From the NCBI GenBank assembly GCA_036734025.1, contig DAIMZI010000013.1:1-64000 (forward strand): DNA of 64,000 bases, written 5' to 3'. The notes beneath the pieces were generated by a model. It did not search any database, had not been told where the DNA came from, and saw only the letters and a program-made list of their open reading frames with translations. The stretch is from DAIMZI01 sp036734025 (GTDB lineage Bacteria; Pseudomonadota; Alphaproteobacteria; Rhizobiales; Rhodomicrobiaceae). Each line of letters opens with the position of its first letter. Positions within the stretch are counted from its first letter, which is position 1. Shown piece by piece: positions 8,203 to 16,501 of this stretch. Both the position numbers and the translations under genes were made by a program.

Positions 8203-9179
8203 CGCGCATTTGCATTTTCGGCGCCGGCGCCATCGGCGGCTACATGGCGGGAATGATGGGCCGTGCGGGACAAGAAGTATCGATTGTCGCGCGCGGTCCG
8301 CATCTGGCGGCGATCCGCGAGAACGGCCTGCGCCTGCAACTGGATGACGGCGAAAGCATCAGCCGCCCAAGCGCCACCGACGATCCGGCTGAACTGGGGC
8401 CGCAGGATTACGTCATCGTCACGCTGAAGGCGCATTCCATTCCAGGCGTGGTGGATGCGATGCAGCCCTTGCTGGGCGATGAAACCGCCGTGGTGTTCGG
8501 TGTCAATGGGGTGCCGTGGTGGTATTTTTACGGTCAGCCTGGCGCTCATGAAAACGCCCGGTTGGCGAGTGTTGATCCTGGCGACCGTATCTGGAACGGG
8601 ATCGGGCCTGAGCGCGCAATCGGCTGCGTGGTCTACCCGGCCGCGGAGGTGGTCGAGCCGGGGGTGATAGGCGGCGTCGATGGTGACCGCTTCTCGTTGG
8701 GCGAGCCGACGGGAGAGCGCAGCGAGCGCACCCGGCGCTTGAGCGAAATTCTCATATCATCGGGTCTCAAGGCCCCGGTTCGCCCGCGGCTGCGCGAGGA
8801 AATCTGGATCAAGTTGTGGGGCAATTGCTCGCTCAATCCGGTGAGCGCGCTAACCGGCGCGACCCTTGAACAGATGACCCGCGACCCCGAGGTTCGCGCG
8901 GTGCTGCGCGCCATCATGGTCGAGGCAACAGAAGTGGCGGAAAAGCTTGGCGTCGTCTTTCCCATCGACGTCGAAAAGCGCCTGGCGGGGGCCGAGGCCG
9001 TGGGGGCGCACAAGACTTCCATGCTTCAGGATCTGGAGCGCGGCCGACCGATGGAAATCGACGCGCTGGTCAGCGCCGTGCAGGAACTTGCGCGGCTTAC
9101 GGGTACGCCCACGCCACACCTCGATGCGGTTCTTGCTCTGGTCAAGCAACGCGCCCGGCTGGCCGGCTGCTATTCATGA
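8199..9179 (+). CDS. Ketopantoate reductase family (ApbA/PanE) dehydrogenase
   Basis: 326 residues. The N-terminal Rossmann motif is ICIFGAGAIGGYMAGMMGRAG. The C-terminal helical domain has the KLWGNCSLNPVSALTG pattern, including the catalytic lysine region of 2-dehydropantoate 2-reductases. It may reduce ketopantoate with NADPH for pantothenate synthesis, but family members near acyl-CoA ligases often act on other 2-oxo or hydroxy acids, so the substrate is open. ATGA overlap with the upstream ligase (8199-8202) implies translational coupling and a shared pathway. No panB or panC is nearby. Confidence 0.85.
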   Translation: MTRICIFGAGAIGGYMAGMMGRAGQEVSIVARGPHLAAIRENGLRLQLDDGESISRPSATDDPAELGPQDYVIVTLKAHSIPGVVDAMQPLLGDETAVVFGVNGVPWWYFYGQPGAHENARLASVDPGDRIWNGIGPERAIGCVVYPAAEVVEPGVIGGVDGDRFSLGEPTGERSERTRRLSEILISSGLKAPVRPRLREEIWIKLWGNCSLNPVSALTGATLEQMTRDPEVRAVLRAIMVEATEVAEKLGVVFPIDVEKRLAGAEAVGAHKTSMLQDLERGRPMEIDALVSAVQELARLTGTPTPHLDAVLALVKQRARLAGCYS

Positions 9180-9210
9180 ATTAGCCGAGCCTACGCGCGC
9201 GCCGACCAAC

Positions 9211-11196
9211 TCACTCGATCCGGGACAAGATTGTGGCGGGCACGTTCGTGGCCTTGCTTGCGCCAGGCACCCCTTGCGGCTCGTCTGCCGGAGACTGGCT
9301 GACACCGGCGCGCGGGCCATGGGCCGCGGAGGATCGGTCGATCAATTGCGTGTGCGCGATCTGGCGAACCTCGCGGATGATGATCGCGCCGATCGCAAAG
9401 CCGATGACAAAACTGATCATGCGGAAGCTACCGAAGAACAGGGTGAAGGCACTGTCGGTGCCGTCAATGATCCTCGCCGTGGCGCCGATCCCCGAGCCGG
9501 TCTTCAGCGCGATATGGGCAAGGGTGGAGGCGACGCCGCCTGCTGCATAGATCAGGCCGGTAAACACGCCGTCGGTGATGCGTTCGTAGGTGGCATTGCC
9601 CTTGGCCCATGACCATTCCGGTACCCTGGCCAGCCAGCATATGCCGACCGTCAGAAATAACACCGACGTCGCCCATGGCAGGATTTCCCAGAGATAATTC
9701 AACAAGGTCCAATCCAGAATCAGCTCACGGGAGAAATATTGAGCCGCCTCGGGCGAAATAATATTCATCGATACATATTTGGGCATGTCGTCCGAAAGCC
9801 GGTTGGCAAGAGCCCCTAGCAGTTCGCGCGAATCGACCAAGAAGCGCGTGCCGTGAACGATGCAGAATGCGGCGACGCCGACGAGACCGGCGGTGATGTA
9901 GGAGGCCCACGGGATGCCCTGGCGTTCGACGAGACTGCGCCGCGACCCCCACATGGCGCCGACCAGCGCCGCCAGTGAAACCGTCAGCGCGATGCTCGAT
10001 ACGAGCGAGGTGTTGACCGGCCGCCCCAGAATGGTGAAGAGCAGCGTAAGCCCACCGAAAGCCAGCAGGAATGATGTTACCAGCACCCAGATGACATTGT
10101 CGAAATTGACCCGCTGGATGTTTCCCAGACTGATGAACCCAATGGCCTTCACCCGGGCGAGGCGCTCGGCGGCTTCATCGCCGCTACGGACAACGATCTT
10201 GGCTGCCAGCCTCGCGGTCTCCTGCAAAATGATCTGATATTCGGCGAGGAAATAGCGCTCGATCTTGTTCAGATATTCGTTCATCTGCTTCATGCTGAGA
10301 CGCAACGGAGCCTGCGTCTTGCCGGGCATCGGTCCAAAGTCCAGTCGGTTGACGATCTGACGAACGGTTTCCTCCGACGCACCCACGCTTTCCCTGTCGC
10401 GGTGCGAGACCTCACCCAATTGGGTTGCGACCTGCTTGACCGTCTGGTCGACATTGCTGTTGGCGTCTATATGCTCGATCATCCGCACTATATTCATGGC
10501 GAGTTGCGTCTTGCGCCGGTGGGCTTCTTGCAGACGCACCACGCTTTCGCGCTCGGCGGCCGACAGTATGGATTGGCGCGAGCGGCATTCCTCATCGAGC
10601 ATGCGCAGCAGCGAACTGACCTTGCGCCATGCGCCGACGGCTTCGAGATTCAGCGATGCAGAATCACGATCCGTGATGTACACGTCGAATTGGCGGATGT
10701 AATCGATGTTCGCCGAAAGCTCATCCGAGGTTGGGATATAATTGCAGGACTCCAGGTGCCGCTGCAATACGATCTCGTCATTGTGCCGGTATTGGGCGTT
10801 GTGCAATAAAATAGCGTATCTTTGCGCGACCTGCTTGATCTGCGGGAATGAAGACACCGCCCCCATCAGGATGATCGCAAACAGCGGTATCTGCCTGATG
10901 AGGCTTTCGGGCAGGTCGCTCAATCCCGGAAGCTGAAAATTCCGCAAGATTTCCGGCGCGGCGAAACCGCCGACCACCAGCGCGATATAGATCACGCAAA
11001 GGCTGAGCGCGAAGAACAGCTTGGCGGCGAAGCTCGATGGCAGGGGCTGCTGCTCCTCATCGCGCATGAAGCCGCTCCAGACGAAGCCCCAGATGAAGGT
11101 AACCGCAACACCGAAAATGATCACCGGGTAGGAGGGCTCCAGCCCCGTGGTCAGGATCGCTAGCGTCGTTGCGCTATCGCTGACTGATGTCTGCAA
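9211..11196 (-). CDS. Large polytopic membrane protein with a central soluble helical region, unknown
   Basis: About 661 residues. The first three hydrophobic segments fall near residues 23-43, 55-80 and 100-118. A soluble region of about 240 residues rich in helix-forming and charged residues follows, then six more segments near 368-390, 399-417, 430-453, 505-520, 537-560 and 580-607. The C-terminal 50 residues are Ala/Pro/Ser-rich. I do not recognise a family. The start is taken as the TTG at 11196, which has GGGGAGAAG just upstream. An earlier in-frame TTG at 11283 has no such site, and AT-rich promoter-like DNA (TATGAT) lies between the two. Convergent with the dehydrogenase gene. Confidence 0.75.
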   Translation of the reverse strand: MQTSVSDSATTLAILTTGLEPSYPVIIFGVAVTFIWGFVWSGFMRDEEQQPLPSSFAAKLFFALSLCVIYIALVVGGFAAPEILRNFQLPGLSDLPESLIRQIPLFAIILMGAVSSFPQIKQVAQRYAILLHNAQYRHNDEIVLQRHLESCNYIPTSDELSANIDYIRQFDVYITDRDSASLNLEAVGAWRKVSSLLRMLDEECRSRQSILSAAERESVVRLQEAHRRKTQLAMNIVRMIEHIDANSNVDQTVKQVATQLGEVSHRDRESVGASEETVRQIVNRLDFGPMPGKTQAPLRLSMKQMNEYLNKIERYFLAEYQIILQETARLAAKIVVRSGDEAAERLARVKAIGFISLGNIQRVNFDNVIWVLVTSFLLAFGGLTLLFTILGRPVNTSLVSSIALTVSLAALVGAMWGSRRSLVERQGIPWASYITAGLVGVAAFCIVHGTRFLVDSRELLGALANRLSDDMPKYVSMNIISPEAAQYFSRELILDWTLLNYLWEILPWATSVLFLTVGICWLARVPEWSWAKGNATYERITDGVFTGLIYAAGGVASTLAHIALKTGSGIGATARIIDGTDSAFTLFFGSFRMISFVIGFAIGAIIIREVRQIAHTQLIDRSSAAHGPRAGVSQSPADEPQGVPGASKATNVPATILSRIE

Positions 11197-11530
11197 GTTG
11201 CTTCTCCCCGAGGCGAAACGTGCCCAAATCGCACATGTCGTATCATATACCCCTCGCCAGTCATTATCTAGCAACGCTTGCAAGGCGTATTATCATCTTG
11301 AGGATAATGGCATAAATGACATGATCATTATTGAATACATGATGCTGGTGCTCATTTTGCCGGGAGTTTTGAAGCAATCGGTCGGCGAATGATCATCGGC
11401 CGGGTCATCGCGAAGGATCGCTCTCGTGGTTGACCCCGACGGGCAAATGACCAATTGCATCTCAAGAGCGGTGCATTCCCAGATCGCGCGGCATGTCTGC
11501 GTCCATTGGGCGGTGGCCGATAAGCGCGAC

Positions 11531-12139
11531 ATGCGGACGAAAAGCGGAACAAGCGTGCTGCGGATCGAGCGGAAATCGGGCGACGAACTCAAGGTGCTGC
11601 TGCCCGACATGGCGGCGCTGCGCATCGAGGTGTTCCGCGACTGGCCCTATATCTATGAAGGCTCACTCAATTACGAAAAGTCCTATCTCGGCCAGTTTAT
11701 CGAAGCGCCCGATCATGTGGCGGTGTGCGCATTCGATGATGCAAGGCTGGTCGGCGCGGCCACGGCTTCGCCCCTTGCCCATCAGCATGACGAATTCCGT
11801 GCGCCGCTGGAACAGGCCGGACATTCGCCCGACGATATTTTCTATTTCGGTGAGTCGGTGCTGCTGCCGGCCTATCGCGGCCGTGGCGTGGGGCATGCCT
11901 TCTTTGACGGGCGCGAGGCCCACGCGCTGGCGCTTGGCTATGACAAGATGGCGTTCTGCGCTGTGGTGCGTCCGGATGATCATCCGCTGAAGCCGGCCTG
12001 GAGCCGGTCACTCGACCCGTTCTGGCGCAAGCGCGGCTACCTGCCGCTCATCGGGGTCATCGGCGAATTTTCCTGGCGCGATATCGGCGTGCACGAGGAA
12101 ACCTTAAAGCCGATGCAATTCTGGGGGCGCGGGTTCTGA
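11531..12139 (+). CDS. GNAT-family N-acetyltransferase
   Basis: About 202 residues. The acetyl-CoA binding motif A is clear: SVLLPAYRGRGVGHAFFDGRE (R/Q-x2-G-x-G/A form) near residue 115, preceded by the beta-4 strand with FYFGE. The acceptor is unknown. The ATG at 11531 is chosen because similarity to the fold begins soon after. The frame is open back to 11426 and the ribosome binding site is weak, so the start is uncertain. Convergent with the ThDP-Rieske gene on the other strand. Confidence 0.8.
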   Translation: MRTKSGTSVLRIERKSGDELKVLLPDMAALRIEVFRDWPYIYEGSLNYEKSYLGQFIEAPDHVAVCAFDDARLVGAATASPLAHQHDEFRAPLEQAGHSPDDIFYFGESVLLPAYRGRGVGHAFFDGREAHALALGYDKMAFCAVVRPDDHPLKPAWSRSLDPFWRKRGYLPLIGVIGEFSWRDIGVHEETLKPMQFWGRGF

Positions 12140-12228
12140 AGGCGCAGGCGCAAGGCCATGCGTGGCGATACGCGGGATATCATCGCTCCCGCGGCGCGCC
12201 TCCCGGCCGCATTCGTCCCACCCACGGA

Positions 12229-14211
12229 TCAAACCAGTTCGACATCGGTAATGACTTCGACGAGCGAGGGGCCGCCTTCATGGGCGATGGCGTCGCCGAT
12301 CGCCTGAGCGAGGTCTTCCACCCTGCTGACTTTCGTGCCCTTGCCGCCGCACAGGCGCGCGAACGCTGAAAAAGACGGATTGTGCAGCGAGGTTTCCCAG
12401 ACCGGCCATTCGCCGGCGCGCTGTTCCTTGGATATCTTGCCCAACTCATCATTGTTGAGCAGGATATGGGTGATGTTCATGCCGTATTTGACTGCGGTGG
12501 TGAATTCCATCGCATATTGGCCAAAGCCGCCATCGCCCGAAATCGAGATCACCTTGCGCCCCCGATATTCGGCAAAATCCTGCGTTGCCGCCCACGCGCC
12601 TATCGCGGCCGGCAATCCGAAGCCAATCGACCCGAGATAGCCCGACATAAGCACGCGTTGCCCCCTGGTCTCGAAATAGCGGCCGTACGAATAGGTGTTG
12701 TTGCCGACATCAACCGCGATGATCGCGTCTTCCGGGCATAGCCGCGAGAGCACGTCGAAGATCGCCGCGGAATGAATGCCCATACCCCTGTCTTCGCTGA
12801 GCCGGGTGCGTTTTTCCTCGCGCCACATCGCCCAGCGCACGGCAAGTTCGCCAAGTTGATCAGGCGCGCCGTGCGGCCGCGAGAGGTGCGGGGCGAGCGC
12901 TTCGCAGAATGCGCCGATCTCCGCCCATACCGGCAGCCTGACGGGATGGAACTTGGCGAGTTGCATCCGCTCGAAATCGACCTGGATGATCGGCTTGGAG
13001 GGCTCGATGCCGGTGTGGTTGGAGAAGGATGAGCCGAGCGCGATAATGAGATCGGCTTCGTTCATGAACCAACTGGCTATGGGCGTGCCCGAGCGCCCCA
13101 GCACGCCGGCGGCGTTGGGGTGGGTGTCGGGAATGAGGCCCTTGCCCTTGAACGTGGTCATGACCGGCGCGCCGATGCGGATCGCGAGGTCGATCACGGC
13201 CTGGCGCACATTGACCGCGCCGTAGCCCAGCACGATGACCGGGCGCGCGGCTGAGTTGATCATCGCGGCCGCGTCTTCGATATCGCTCGCATTGGGCAGG
13301 ACCACGGGACGCGCCAACCTGCCTGTGGGTGATCCCGCCTTTGCTTGGCTGGCAATGGTCTGTTCGTCGTCGGGAAAGACGAGATGGGCAACGTCGCGCT
13401 CGACGATCGCGGTCTTGCAGGCGAGCGACATCAACTCGGCATGATTTGACGAGCCGAGCACCGGCTGGGAAAAGCGCGCTACCCCGGCAAAGGCCGACTT
13501 CAGGTCGATATCCTGAAAGGCGCCGGGGCCGAAGACCTGGGTCTGCACCTGTCCAGTCAGCGCGAGGATCGGCGACCGGTCAACCTTGGCGTCCCACATG
13601 CCGGTCAACAGATTGGTCGCGCCGGGCCCGGCGATGGTCAAGCAGGCCGCTGGCCGGTCGGTCAACTTGCCATATGCCGAAGCGGCGAAGGCGGCCGCGC
13701 CTTCATGGCGGATGCCGATATAGCGAAGCTCGTTATTGGCCACCCGCAGCCTGATGGCGTCGGCGAGCCCGAGATTTGAATGGCCGACCATGCCGAACAC
13801 GCATTTGACGCCCCAATTGACCATGGTCTGGGCCATGACATCACTCACCGTCCGCGCCCTGTCCGGCTCAGGCTCCAGGCCGACGTAAATTTCGCCGTCA
13901 CGAAGCTGCACGGGATACATCGTCTGGCCCGCATCCTCGTGCCCGCCCGGCGGCTTGCCGGTCAGCGGATGAAAATCCCAGCCATGCCAAGGGCAGCGGA
14001 TCCAGCACTGGCCGTCCACACCCTTTTCGATGGACCCTTCGCCCAGCGGGCCGCCCTGGTGGGGGCAGCGATTGTCCATCGCCGCCCATTGCCCGTCGAA
14101 ATGGGACAGGCATATCGACAGGTTGCGCGCGCTCACCGATTTGACGCGCCCTTCGGGCAAATCCTCCGCGCGGCCGACGCTGATCCATTGCAAATTCGGG
14201 TCGCTCATCAT
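12229..14211 (-). CDS. Rieske [2Fe-2S] domain fused to a ThDP-dependent enzyme
   Basis: 660 residues. Residues 1-115 form a Rieske domain with C49-P-H51 and C73-P-W-H76, so all four cluster ligands are present. Residues about 120-660 form a complete three-domain ThDP enzyme of the pyruvate oxidase/acetolactate synthase type: the catalytic glutamate is E170 in IRHEGAAAFAASAYGK, AGPGATN follows, and the ThDP/Mg motif runs from GDGG at 559 to NN at 586-587. Known ThDP oxidases pass electrons to FAD, O2, ferredoxin or quinone, and a built-in Rieske domain suggests single-electron transfer to a partner (inference). ATG 14211 follows GAGGGG. It lies 48 bases after the glutamate-synthase-like gene. 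Substrate unknown. Confidence 0.85.
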   Translation of the reverse strand: MMSDPNLQWISVGRAEDLPEGRVKSVSARNLSICLSHFDGQWAAMDNRCPHQGGPLGEGSIEKGVDGQCWIRCPWHGWDFHPLTGKPPGGHEDAGQTMYPVQLRDGEIYVGLEPEPDRARTVSDVMAQTMVNWGVKCVFGMVGHSNLGLADAIRLRVANNELRYIGIRHEGAAAFAASAYGKLTDRPAACLTIAGPGATNLLTGMWDAKVDRSPILALTGQVQTQVFGPGAFQDIDLKSAFAGVARFSQPVLGSSNHAELMSLACKTAIVERDVAHLVFPDDEQTIASQAKAGSPTGRLARPVVLPNASDIEDAAAMINSAARPVIVLGYGAVNVRQAVIDLAIRIGAPVMTTFKGKGLIPDTHPNAAGVLGRSGTPIASWFMNEADLIIALGSSFSNHTGIEPSKPIIQVDFERMQLAKFHPVRLPVWAEIGAFCEALAPHLSRPHGAPDQLGELAVRWAMWREEKRTRLSEDRGMGIHSAAIFDVLSRLCPEDAIIAVDVGNNTYSYGRYFETRGQRVLMSGYLGSIGFGLPAAIGAWAATQDFAEYRGRKVISISGDGGFGQYAMEFTTAVKYGMNITHILLNNDELGKISKEQRAGEWPVWETSLHNPSFSAFARLCGGKGTKVSRVEDLAQAIGDAIAHEGGPSLVEVITDVELV

Positions 14212-14259
14212 GCCCCTCGCCTTGAGTGTTCGGGATAAAACCGGCCGCTATCGCCCCGA

Positions 14260-15870
14260 TCAGCGGATACCACCGTAGGCCACGCCGGAAAGCTCGGCCA
14301 TGTCCTTCTGCCACGTTGTCAGATCGTCGATGGAGAATTGCGACAGATGCCGGTGCCCGCAGGCGCGGGCCATGACGCACATCAGCTCAACCGATGCCTC
14401 GAAGAAATTCCTCAGCTGGCTGGCCGATTTCTCGACGACGATACGGCTGACCAGATGCGGCTTCTGCGTGGCGATACCGACCGGGCAATTGTTGGTGTGG
14501 CAGGCGCGCATGGCGATGCAGCCGATCGCCTGCATCGCGGCATTGGACACCGCGACGGCATCCGCGCCGAGCGCAAGCGCCTTGATGAAATCGGCCGGCT
14601 TGCGCAGCCCGCCGGTGATGATCAGCGTGATGTCCTTGCGGCCAAGCCGGTCAAGGTGACGCCGCGCGCGCGCCAGAGCCGGTATGGTCGGCACCGAGAT
14701 GTTGTCGCGAAAGAGGATCGGCGCCGCCCCGGTGCCGCCGCCGCGGCCATCGAGGATGATGTAATCCACCCCCACTTCGAGCGCGGCGTCGATATCCTTC
14801 TCGATGTGCTGGGCGGACAATTTGTAGCCGATCGGGATGCCCCCGGTGCGGTCGCGCACCTGATTGGCGAAATTGCGGATCTGGCTGATGTCGTCCCAGT
14901 CGGGGAAGCGCGACGGGGAAATCGCCGACTGGCCTTCCTTCAGCCCGCGCACTTCGGCGATCTTGGCGTTGACCTTGGCGCCGGGCAGATGGCCGCCGGT
15001 GCCGGTCTTGGCGCCCTGTCCGCCCTTGAAGTGAAAGGCTTGTACGCTCATCAGCCTGTCCCAGGAAAAGCCGAAGCGCGCCGAAGCCAGCTCATAGAAA
15101 TAGCGCGAGTTTGCCTCCTGCTCCTCGGGCAGCATGCCGCCCTCGCCCGAGCAGATGCCGGTGCCGGCCAGCTCGGCGCCGCGCGCCAGCGCCACCTTGG
15201 CGGGCACAGACAGCGCGCCAAAGCTCATGTCCGAGACCAGCAAGGGAATATCCAGCCGCAGCGGCTTTTGCGCGTTGGGGCCGATGACGATATCCGTGCC
15301 GACCGCTTCATCATCGAGCAGCGGCAGGCAGTGAAGCTGCGCCGTCAGTATCTGGATATCGTCCCATGTGGGAAGCTGGGTCCGCGGCACGCCCATTGCG
15401 TCGACGACGCCGTGGTGGCCGGTCTTGCTCAGGCCCTCCCTCGCATAACGCTGGATCAGGCCATTGTGGGGTTCTTCCGCGGTGCCGTGGCTGGTGTCGG
15501 CATATTGACCGAGATATTCGTCCCGCTTGAATGGCTGCGGATGGTCCTTCGCCCAGCCGTCGATCTCGTCGCGGTCAACCAGCACCTGGCCGTTGTCGAT
15601 CCATGCCGCGAACTTCGGCAACACTTCTTCATTATTGTATTCCGATACGCCGGTATCGAGCCGGTAATCCCAGTAATGAACGCCGCAGACCAGATTGTCG
15701 CCATCGACGAAACCATCTGCCATCAGAGCGCCGCGATGCAGACAGCGGCCGTAGAACACCGCGACATCCTCATCCATGCGGACGATGACGAGGTCCACTT
15801 CACCGACCAGCGCATGCGCCGGCTCGCGGTCTTTCAAATCGGCAAAGTTGGCGATTGCTGTCTTGTTCAT
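14260..15870 (-). CDS. Rieske-like domain fused to a glutamate-synthase-type FMN/[3Fe-4S] enzyme
   Basis: 536 residues. An N-terminal Rieske-like domain (1-105) keeps the ligands C43-L-H45 and C62-G-V-H65. The rest matches the synthase domain of GltB: SDMSFGALS, KGGQGAKTGTGGHLPG, ILDGRGGGTGAAP (FMN phosphate loop, about 373-385), and three cysteines C451, C457 and C462 with the C-x5-C-x4-C spacing of the GltS [3Fe-4S] cluster. There is no N-terminal glutaminase domain and no GXGXG C-terminal domain, so ammonia release from glutamine would have to come from elsewhere, or the reaction is different. ATG 15870 has GAGAGA upstream. First gene of the minus-strand half of the cluster. Confidence 0.85.
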   Translation of the reverse strand: MNKTAIANFADLKDREPAHALVGEVDLVIVRMDEDVAVFYGRCLHRGALMADGFVDGDNLVCGVHYWDYRLDTGVSEYNNEEVLPKFAAWIDNGQVLVDRDEIDGWAKDHPQPFKRDEYLGQYADTSHGTAEEPHNGLIQRYAREGLSKTGHHGVVDAMGVPRTQLPTWDDIQILTAQLHCLPLLDDEAVGTDIVIGPNAQKPLRLDIPLLVSDMSFGALSVPAKVALARGAELAGTGICSGEGGMLPEEQEANSRYFYELASARFGFSWDRLMSVQAFHFKGGQGAKTGTGGHLPGAKVNAKIAEVRGLKEGQSAISPSRFPDWDDISQIRNFANQVRDRTGGIPIGYKLSAQHIEKDIDAALEVGVDYIILDGRGGGTGAAPILFRDNISVPTIPALARARRHLDRLGRKDITLIITGGLRKPADFIKALALGADAVAVSNAAMQAIGCIAMRACHTNNCPVGIATQKPHLVSRIVVEKSASQLRNFFEASVELMCVMARACGHRHLSQFSIDDLTTWQKDMAELSGVAYGGIR

Positions 15871-16123
15871 GCGTGTCTCTCATGGGTGGAGCGGCGTGTG
15901 GAGGGTGATCTTTAATCTGGGGATCAGCACAGTATGGCAAGCCTTATACTTCAAATTAGCACAGCACCGCTGGCCATCACGACGACAATTTCGGCGATGG
16001 CCGTCGCCCGGTCAGCGCGCGCTCACAAAGTCGCGAAGCGCGGCACAGCCGTGGTGACAAGAGCGGGCAAAATTTGTACTTATGAAGCACATCCTTCCTA
16101 CCCAAGTGACCAGAGGGCGAAAC
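15871..16123. promoter_or_regulatory. Divergent promoter region of the Rieske cluster
   Basis: These 253 bases separate the minus-strand pair (glutamate-synthase-like, ThDP enzyme) from the plus-strand four-gene set, so both promoters must lie here or inside the genes. The part near 15930-15960 and the part near 16065-16085 are more AT-rich than the surroundings. A possible minus-strand promoter is TTGCCA followed after about 18 bases by ATTAAAG. I could not find a convincing operator palindrome. Confidence 0.4.
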
Positions 16124-16492
16124 ATGGAAAGTGCTGCGCTGCTCGTGGGGCTTGGAAAGCTCTGGCTTTATGCCGGGGCGGCAACGGCGGCGGCCTTCCT
16201 GTTGTTTGGCATCGACCGTGTCGATGCCCAGGCGCGCCGCTCATACACATTTCGCCCGCTGCTTGTGCCGGGCATCCTGCTGCTCTGGCCGCTGGTGCTG
16301 TGGCGCTGGTGGCAGCTTGAGGCAGGCTGGAATTCCGACAGCGTGCGCTATCGCCCGATGCGCGCCGCTCATGGCTGGATATGGGCCGTGCTGGCCCTGC
16401 TCATTCCCGCAATATTTTTCGCATCCCTCTCGGTGCGCCAGCCCACCCCCGAGGGCATCCCTGCAATCCGCCTCGACGCAAGCACACGGTGA
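16124..16492 (+). CDS. Small three-helix membrane protein, first gene of the Rieske membrane set
   Basis: About 122 residues with hydrophobic segments near 8-25, 43-62 and 88-106. Between them lie the basic loops RRSYTFRP and RYRPMRAAHGWIW. There is no known domain. The ATG at 16124 follows GAGG at a normal distance. The frame reaches back to 16082, but without a site. It lies nine bases upstream of the cytochrome-b/Rieske gene, so it is very likely co-transcribed and may be a subunit or assembly partner of that membrane protein (inference from context). Confidence 0.7.
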   Translation: MESAALLVGLGKLWLYAGAATAAAFLLFGIDRVDAQARRSYTFRPLLVPGILLLWPLVLWRWWQLEAGWNSDSVRYRPMRAAHGWIWAVLALLIPAIFFASLSVRQPTPEGIPAIRLDASTR

Positions 16493-16501
16493 GCATCCAA
16501 G

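Noticed and set aside
12229..14211. ThDP enzyme considered as oxalyl-CoA decarboxylase partner of the ligase at 6667
   Set aside because: The sequence looks closer to pyruvate oxidase/acetolactate synthase types, it carries a Rieske domain, and no CoA-transferase gene is present.
14338..15915. 525-codon open frame opposite the Rieske-glutamate synthase gene
   Set aside because: The minus-strand reading has clear FMN and [3Fe-4S] motifs, while the plus reading has none.
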